This document shows, piece by piece, positions 58,917 through 64,000 of a DNA stretch of 64,000 nt. The stretch lies in assembly GCF_030848395.1 (NCBI RefSeq), contig NZ_JAVDBT010000001.1:248001-312000 (forward strand), in the 5' to 3' direction. The notes under the pieces were generated by a model, which did no database searches, had not been told where the DNA came from, and saw only the letters and a program-made list of their open reading frames with translations. The position numbers and the translations under genes were made by a program. Positions within the stretch are counted from its first letter, which is position 1, and every line of letters begins with the position of its first letter. Source of the stretch: Pseudogemmobacter lacusdianii. Its GTDB lineage: Bacteria; Pseudomonadota; Alphaproteobacteria; Rhodobacterales; Rhodobacteraceae.

Positions 58917-60244
58917 CCGATCTTTATCAATCGCAACGTGCGATGCGGAACATGCGCAAGGCCGCCATGCAGCGCGGCGTTATTGCCATTCTCGATGTGG
59001 GCTCAAGCAAGATCGCCTGTCTGATCTTGCGCTTTGACGGCGACCACCGGCTGTCGGATGACGGCGTGGGCTCGATGGCTGGACAGTCGCAGTTCCGCAT
59101 CATTGGCGCTGCGACGACCCGCTCACGCGGGGTGCGGTTCGGCGAAATCGCGGTGATGAATGAGACCGAGCGGGCGATCCGCACCGCCGTGCAAGCGGCG
59201 CAAAAGATGGCCAATGTGCGGGTGGATCATGTGATCGCCAGCTTCTCGGGCGCAGAGCCCCGCAGCTACGGTCTTGCCGGTGAGTGGGATCTGGCGGATT
59301 CCGTGGTGACCGAGCAGGACGTGGCGCGTGTGCTTTCGGCCTGCGACGTGCCCGATCTTGGTCCGGGGCGTGAGGTTTTGCATGCCCAGCCGGTCAACTT
59401 CGCTTTGGACCACCGCTCGGGTCTGGGCGATCCGCGCGGCCAGATCGGCCACCGTCTGGCTTGCGATATGCACCTTCTGTCGGTCGATGGGGCGGCGATC
59501 CAGAATCTGCTTTACTGCATCCAGCGCTGCGATCTGGAGCTCGCCGGCATCGCCTCTTCGGCCTATGTCTCGGGTGTGTCGAGCCTTGTGGAAGATGAGC
59601 AAGAGCTGGGCGCGGCCTGCATCGATCTGGGCGGCGGCACCACCGGTATCTCGGTCTTCATGAAGAAACACATGATCTATGCCGATGCGGTGCGCATGGG
59701 CGGCGATCATGTCACCTCAGATATCTCCAAGGGTCTGCAAATTCCCTTCTCCACCGCCGAGCGGATCAAGACCCGGCACGGCGGCTTGCATGCCACCGGC
59801 ATGGATGACCGTGAGATGATCGAGATCGGCAGCGACTCTGGCGATTGGGAGAAGGACCGGCGCCAAATCAGTCGGACCGAGCTGATCGGCATCATGCGTC
59901 CGCGCGTTGAAGAGATCTTGGAAGAAGTGCGCAGTGTCTTGGATGCGGCGGGCTTTGACCATCTGCCTAGCCAGCAAATCGTGCTCACCGGTGGCGGCAG
60001 CCAGATCCCCGGTCTTGACGGGCTGGCCAATCGCATCCTAGGGCAGCGCGTCCGCCTTGGCCGCCCCTTGCGGGTGCAGGGTCTGCCGCATGCCGCGACG
60101 GGCCCGGCTTTCAGCTCGGCTGTGGGGCTTTGCCTCTTTGCGGCGCATCCGCAAGACGAATGGTGGGACTTCGAAATCCCGGCCGAACGCTACCCGGCGC
60201 GCTCTTTGAAAAGGGCCTTCAAATGGTTCAAGGACAACTGGTAA
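58913..60244 (+). CDS. ftsA: Cell division protein FtsA
   Basis: 443 residues from a GTG overlapping the ftsQ stop. Actin-like ATPase: IAILDVGSSKIACL phosphate loop, GAACIDLGGGTTGISVF and VLTGGGSQIPGLDGLA. The SHS2 1C domain is in the N-terminal half. The C-terminal LKRAFKWFKDNW is the amphipathic membrane-targeting helix. Anchors FtsZ to the membrane. Confidence 0.97.
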   Translation: MTDLYQSQRAMRNMRKAAMQRGVIAILDVGSSKIACLILRFDGDHRLSDDGVGSMAGQSQFRIIGAATTRSRGVRFGEIAVMNETERAIRTAVQAAQKMANVRVDHVIASFSGAEPRSYGLAGEWDLADSVVTEQDVARVLSACDVPDLGPGREVLHAQPVNFALDHRSGLGDPRGQIGHRLACDMHLLSVDGAAIQNLLYCIQRCDLELAGIASSAYVSGVSSLVEDEQELGAACIDLGGGTTGISVFMKKHMIYADAVRMGGDHVTSDISKGLQIPFSTAERIKTRHGGLHATGMDDREMIEIGSDSGDWEKDRRQISRTELIGIMRPRVEEILEEVRSVLDAAGFDHLPSQQIVLTGGGSQIPGLDGLANRILGQRVRLGRPLRVQGLPHAATGPAFSSAVGLCLFAAHPQDEWWDFEIPAERYPARSLKRAFKWFKDNW

Positions 60245-60291
60245 CCCCAACACGTAGCGGCAAGCGCGAAATCCCGCCTATTGGGCGGCGT

Positions 60292-60315
60292 ATTCCCCCA
60301 TATTTTGTGGGGAAT
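60292..60315. promoter_or_regulatory. Dyad ATTCCCC-N10-GGGGAAT upstream of ftsZ
   Basis: A perfect 7-bp inverted repeat (60292-60298 and 60309-60315) with an A/T-rich spacer, 124 bp before the ftsZ start. Could be an operator or a leader hairpin; there is no U tract. Confidence 0.4.
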
Positions 60316-60438
60316 GCACGTTTTTCTCGTGACGTTTTGTTGCGGACTGGCTAGAGTCTGAACCAACTGACGCTTTCCGGGGCAGGGACAGGCCTGCGGA
60401 AAGATGATCGCGGCATAAGAAACGGACAGGCGGAACCT

Positions 60439-62163
60439 ATGGCACTCAATCTGACGATGACCAACTCGCGCGAAGAGCTGAAGCCGCGCATCACTGTCTT
60501 CGGCGTGGGTGGTGCCGGCGGAAATGCCGTCAACAACATGATCGCACAGCAGCTGGATGGCTGCGAGTTCGTGGTTGCAAACACCGACGCGCAAGCGCTG
60601 CAACAGTCGAAGGCTGAAGCCCGCATCCAGATGGGCGTGAAAGTGACCGAAGGTCTGGGGGCAGGGGCCCGCCCGACCGTTGGCGCGGCGGCCGCAGAAG
60701 AGACCATCGAGGAAATCGTCGATCACCTCGCTGGCTCGCATATGTGCTTCATCACCGCCGGTATGGGCGGGGGTACGGGCACGGGTGCTGCCCCGATCAT
60801 CGCGCAAGCCGCGCGTGAACTGGGTGTGCTGACCGTTGGCGTCGTGACCAAGCCCTTCCAGTTCGAAGGCAACAAGCGGATGCGTCAGGCCGAGGAAGGC
60901 CTTGAGGCGCTGCAAAAGGTTGTCGACACGCTGATCATCATTCCGAACCAGAACCTGTTCCGTCTGGCGAATGAGCGCACGACCTTTACCGAAGCCTTCG
61001 CCATGGCTGACGATGTCCTTTATCAGGGCGTCAAAGGCGTGACCGACCTTATGGTGCGTCCGGGCCTCATCAACCTCGACTTTGCCGACGTTCGTTCGGT
61101 GATGGATGAGATGGGCAAGGCCATGATGGGCACCGGTGAGGCTGAGGGCGAGGATCGCGCCGTCCAAGCTGCCGAGAAGGCAATTGCCAACCCGCTCTTG
61201 GACGAAATCAGCCTGCATGGCGCCAAAGGTGTGCTGATTAACATCACCGGCGGCTATGATCTGACTTTGTTCGAACTGGACGAAGCGGCGAATATCATTC
61301 GCGAAAAGGTCGATCCTGAGGCGAATATCATCGTCGGCTCGACCCTCGACACCACGATGGAAGGCCGTCTGCGCGTTTCGGTCGTGGCCACCGGGATCGA
61401 TGCGCCCTCGGCCCAGAAGGCAGAGCCTCCGGTCACCCGTCGTTCGATGGCACAGCCGCTGACGCTGAACCCGACCCCGGCGCCTGCTCCGGCCCCCGAG
61501 CCGCGGCATGAGCCGGTTGCTGCCGCTGCACCGCGCGCCTATGCCCCGGCCCCGGCCCCCGAGCCGCGCCGTGAGGCTTATGCCCCGGCTCCCGCTCCGG
61601 CGCAGCGCTACCAAGCGCCGGCCGCGCAAGAGCAGGCCTATACCGAAGAGCCCGATCTCTTCGAAGCCCCGAGCTTTGAGCCGCAGGCCGATTACGATCA
61701 GCACCAAGACCACGACCTGCCGCCCCCGGTCTACCGCGCGCCCGCTCCGGCACCGACCGCGATGACCCGTGGCATGCCGCAAAGCATTGAAGGCGATGCT
61801 GGTGATTTCGTGGCGCCGCGTCCGCGCGGCCAGGCAGGACAACCCTCGCCCGAGGCTTTGGCCCGTCTGCAAGCCGCCGTCTCCAAAGGCCCGGCGCAGC
61901 GTGCCGCTCCACAGCCCCGCGCACCGCAACAGCAGCCGCAAGCTGCCGCTCAAGCTCCGGCTGCCGCCGCTGGTAAGCCGCGCTTTGGCATCGGTTCGTT
62001 GATCAACCGCATGGCGGGCCATCTTGACCAAGGGGCTGAGCGTGGCCAGGCCGCAACGGCCCGCGCGCAACCGCCGGTGACCGCTTACGACGAAGAGCCT
62101 GACCAGTCCGGCGACGACAATCGGATTGAGATTCCGGCCTTTCTGCGCCGTCAGGCCAACTAA
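60439..62163 (+). CDS. ftsZ: Cell division GTPase FtsZ
   Basis: 574 residues. GTP site: [13 protein letters not shown], tubulin signature GGGTGTG, and [22 protein letters not shown]7 region. GTPase core ends near 325. A linker of about 230 residues (330-560) rich in Pro, Ala and Glu follows, then the conserved C-terminal peptide [12 protein letters not shown]. Polymerises into the division ring and binds FtsA through that peptide. Ends at a strong terminator. Confidence 0.98.
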   Translation: MALNLTMTNSREELKPRITVFGVGGAGGNAVNNMIAQQLDGCEFVVANTDAQALQQSKAEARIQMGVKVTEGLGAGARPTVGAAAAEETIEEIVDHLAGSHMCFITAGMGGGTGTGAAPIIAQAARELGVLTVGVVTKPFQFEGNKRMRQAEEGLEALQKVVDTLIIIPNQNLFRLANERTTFTEAFAMADDVLYQGVKGVTDLMVRPGLINLDFADVRSVMDEMGKAMMGTGEAEGEDRAVQAAEKAIANPLLDEISLHGAKGVLINITGGYDLTLFELDEAANIIREKVDPEANIIVGSTLDTTMEGRLRVSVVATGIDAPSAQKAEPPVTRRSMAQPLTLNPTPAPAPAPEPRHEPVAAAAPRAYAPAPAPEPRREAYAPAPAPAQRYQAPAAQEQAYTEEPDLFEAPSFEPQADYDQHQDHDLPPPVYRAPAPAPTAMTRGMPQSIEGDAGDFVAPRPRGQAGQPSPEALARLQAAVSKGPAQRAAPQPRAPQQQPQAAAQAPAAAAGKPRFGIGSLINRMAGHLDQGAERGQAATARAQPPVTAYDEEPDQSGDDNRIEIPAFLRRQAN

Positions 62164-62190
62164 GATCGCTGTAACATAACAGCGCAAGAA

Positions 62191-62217
62191 GGCCCGGGAG
62201 ACCGGGCCTTTTTCTTT
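62191..62217 (+). terminator. Rho-independent terminator of ftsZ
   Basis: GGCCCGG (62191-62197), GAGA loop, CCGGGCC (62202-62208), then TTTTTCTTTT. Confidence 0.92.
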
Positions 62218-62236
62218 TGAAATCAAGGTCTTGCAA

Positions 62237-62257
62237 TTGTGACACTGACTGTCACAA
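62237..62257. promoter_or_regulatory. Perfect 21-bp palindrome upstream of lpxC (candidate operator)
   Basis: TTGTGACA-CTGAC-TGTCACAA has 8-bp perfect arms around a 5-base centre, between the ftsZ terminator and lpxC. TTGCAA occurs on both outer sides. No regulator is known from the sequence. Confidence 0.5.
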
Positions 62258-62368
62258 ACCGTTGCAAAAGGTGAGTTGAGGTTGGTCGCCCCCTAAACTA
62301 CCTAAAGTTCGAACCAAGGCCCTTGGCATCTGATCCAAGCGGCACTGGCAACAGAGGTCTAAATCGTC

Positions 62369-63301
62369 GTGCAAAACACGTTGAAATCTGCGGTTACATT
62401 CACCGGCGTGGGTCTCCACTCCGGCAAGCCTGTCCGCATGACCCTGCGCCCGGCTTCGGCCAATTACGGCATCTGGTTCCACCGCACCGATGTGCGCGGT
62501 GCTGATCCGATGATCCGCGCGATCTGGTCCGCGGTGACGCCCTCGCGGCTCTGCACTGTGGTGGAAAATGACGCTGGCGTCTCGGTCTCAACGATCGAGC
62601 ATGTTATGGCCGCCTTGTCGGGCAGCGCCATCCACAACGTGCTGATCGAAATCGACGGCCCCGAAGTGCCGATCCTTGACGGCTCGGCTGAGCCTTTTGT
62701 CGCGGCTTTCTTGGCATGCGGCATTGTGCGCCAAGATGCACCTGTGCGGGCGATCCGCGTGCTGAAGGCCGTGGAATACCGTGAAGGCGAGGCTTTGGCC
62801 CGGCTTGAGCCCTCGGATATGCTGGAGATCGACTTCCGCATTGAATTTACCGACCGCGCCATCGGCACGCAGTCGCGCCATTTGAACATGTCGAATGGCG
62901 CCTTCGTGCGTGAACTGTCGGACAGCCGCACCTTCTGCCGTCAGTCAGATGTGGATGCGATGAAGAGCAATGGCTTGGCCTTGGGTGGCACCGTCCATAA
63001 CGCTGTGGTCTTTGACGGCGACCGGGTGCTGAGCCCCGGCGGCCTGCGCCATGCAGACGAGCCTGTGCGCCACAAGATGCTCGACGCGGTGGGCGATCTG
63101 GCTTTGGCCGGCGGCCCGATCCTTGGCCGTTACACCGGTATCCGTGCCGGTCACGCCATGACGAACCAGCTGCTGCGCGCGCTTTTCGCCGACCCCGATG
63201 CTTATCAGCTGGTGCTGGTGGGCGACAATGTCGGTGGCAAGCTGCCGGGCGTGGGCGTGCATCGCGGCGATCTGCCGTCGCAGCGCCGGATCCACGCTTA
63301 A
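62369..63301 (+). CDS. lpxC: UDP-3-O-acyl-N-acetylglucosamine deacetylase
   Basis: 310 residues from a GTG at 62369 (NTLKSAVTFTGVGLHSGKPV). Zinc-binding His is in TIEHVMAAL, with LDGSAEPFV, SRTFCRQSD and KMLDAVGDLALAG (second His/Asp region) following. Commits UDP-acyl-GlcNAc to lipid A synthesis. Its position right after ftsZ is conserved in proteobacteria; own promoter expected because a terminator precedes it. Confidence 0.97.
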   Translation: MQNTLKSAVTFTGVGLHSGKPVRMTLRPASANYGIWFHRTDVRGADPMIRAIWSAVTPSRLCTVVENDAGVSVSTIEHVMAALSGSAIHNVLIEIDGPEVPILDGSAEPFVAAFLACGIVRQDAPVRAIRVLKAVEYREGEALARLEPSDMLEIDFRIEFTDRAIGTQSRHLNMSNGAFVRELSDSRTFCRQSDVDAMKSNGLALGGTVHNAVVFDGDRVLSPGGLRHADEPVRHKMLDAVGDLALAGGPILGRYTGIRAGHAMTNQLLRALFADPDAYQLVLVGDNVGGKLPGVGVHRGDLPSQRRIHA

Positions 63302-63663
63302 TCTATCCTCTTTTGGTGCGCTGCCACCGCCCTGATCCAAGGGGCGATGGCGGCTTTTTGCCGAGTGGTCTCAAGCGGCGGCAGGGCAGGGCGGGGGCTG
63401 GGCGTTTTTCAACCCATCGTAGAACCGCCCGAAGCCGATAAAGGCGTTTTGCGCCGCCGGATTTTCTGTGCTAGGACGGGCCAAATGCTTTGCCGGAAAC
63501 GGCCAGCGGCCAGCGGTTTCAACGTCGCGGTCAAGTCGGGCGAGGTGGTCGGATCGGCTGCCGGACAAGGAAAACAGGTTTGGAAGTGCACAAGACTGTA
63601 GGCGGTGAGACGGGCAAAGGGCGCGGCAAGCGGTCGGCAGCTCCGATTCTGGCGCATGCTTCG
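63302..63663. other. lpxC-bamD intergenic region
   Basis: 362 bp holding the lpxC terminator and otherwise no convincing gene. A short frame from 63347 to 63601 lacks a ribosome binding site and recognisable domains. Confidence 0.5.
63321..63359 (+). terminator. Terminator of lpxC
   Basis: GCCACCGCCC (63323-63332) pairs with GGGCGATGGC (63342-63351, one mismatch), followed by GGCTTTTTG. Confidence 0.72.
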
Positions 63664-64000
63664 ATGGCATTGCCTGTCGTGACGCGGGCCCGCTTGGCGC
63701 TGCCGGCATTGGCGCTTGTCTCGGTATTGGCGGCATGCGGCGGTTCGAAGAATGCGCCGAACGACTCGCTTGAGAATTTCACCGCGGAAGAGATCTACCG
63801 TCAGGGCGAGATCGCCTTGGAAACCTCGCGCAAGCCCGATGATGCTTTGCGCTATTTCCAAGAGGTGGAGCGGCTTTACCCCTATACCGCCTTTGCCAAG
63901 CGCGCTTTGATCATGCAGGCTTTCGCGCTGCATAAATCGAAGAAATACGAAGAGGCCCGCATGGCCTCGCAGCGCTATCTGGACCTTTATCCCGGCGATG
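63664..64000 (+). CDS. bamD: Outer membrane assembly lipoprotein BamD (truncated by window end)
   Basis: The reading frame runs off the right edge. From the ATG at 63664 there is a lipoprotein signal with lipobox VLAAC (cysteine codon at 63736), then the BamD start FTAEEIYRQGEIALE and TPR-like helices (ALRYFQEVERLYPYTAFAKRA). An in-frame GTG at 63586 would add 26 residues before the signal peptide. BamD is the essential lipoprotein of the BAM complex that inserts beta-barrels into the outer membrane. Confidence 0.9.
   Translation, partial: MALPVVTRARLALPALALVSVLAACGGSKNAPNDSLENFTAEEIYRQGEIALETSRKPDDALRYFQEVERLYPYTAFAKRALIMQAFALHKSKKYEEARMASQRYLDLYPGD

Noticed and set aside
62237-62257. CRP/FNR-type binding site
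   Set aside because: The half-sites TGTGA and TCACA are 9 bases apart instead of 6, so it was recorded as an operator of unknown factor.
63347-63601. 84-codon plus-strand frame between lpxC and bamD
   Set aside because: It begins inside the lpxC terminator, has no ribosome binding site or recognisable domain and overlaps the possible bamD leader.

Overview
The window is a high-GC chromosomal segment of an alphaproteobacterium, almost certainly Rhodobacterales (Rhodobacter/Paracoccus relatives). The evidence is gene content and order: a CarD, 7Fe-ferredoxin, S4-protein, SUV3-like helicase block; a his cluster ordered hisB-hisH-hisA-hisF-hisE; a DUF1127 gene followed by an array of hairpins with CCUCCUCCC loops, as in the CcsR sRNA locus of Rhodobacter; a DUF2484 gene inside the division/cell-wall (dcw) cluster; and FtsZ with a long Pro/Ala linker. 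No phage, IS element, CRISPR array or rRNA gene was seen. The right edge cuts through bamD.

Layout. 1-5.3 kb (minus): carD, fdxA, an S4 RNA-binding protein, a SUV3-type helicase with a repetitive basic tail, and a periplasmic TPR protein. 5.3-13 kb: an SCP2 protein with an alpha/beta hydrolase, a META-domain protein, ribB-ribH-nusB, divergent cobS/cobT, and an Lrp regulator divergent from hpd. 13-22.8 kb: a 988-residue membrane protein resembling a fusion of GspL/PilM-like and GspC/PilP-like parts, a SIMPL protein, metY, a LysE exporter, a glycosyltransferase-like protein, dimethylargininase, tRNA-Tyr, rlmB and a CoA-binding protein. 22.9-28 kb: the histidine cluster (minus), interrupted by three plus-strand genes (HNH nuclease, DUF2147, stand-alone Ada zinc domain). 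28-39 kb: two identical tRNA-Gly(GCC) genes, pyruvate carboxylase, an MFS exporter, a uvrD helicase gene with two low-GC in-frame inserts, benE, and the DUF1127-CcsR locus. 39.2-40.3 kb: mrp.

41.1-64 kb: the dcw cluster in the order mraZ, rsmH, ftsL, ftsI, murE, murF, mraY, [reverse-strand secreted protein], murD, ftsW, murG, murC, two small membrane proteins, murB, ddl, ftsQ, ftsA, ftsZ, then lpxC and bamD. It makes lipid II precursors, builds the divisome and links to outer-membrane biogenesis. A bidirectional terminator after mraY, dispersed intergenic repeats before ftsW, and terminators after ftsZ and lpxC suggest several transcription units rather than one.

The strongest leads are: (1) the mosaic UvrD with two foreign-looking insertions; (2) the 790-bp region before mraZ, with nine GANTC (CcrM-type) sites in 330 bp and 10-bp-phased GGGA repeats resembling an MraZ operator; (3) the eight-hairpin CcsR-like sRNA array; (4) the 988-residue putative envelope fusion protein. 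Start codons were moved from the longest open frame wherever a ribosome binding site or family alignment favoured an inner start; such cases are stated.
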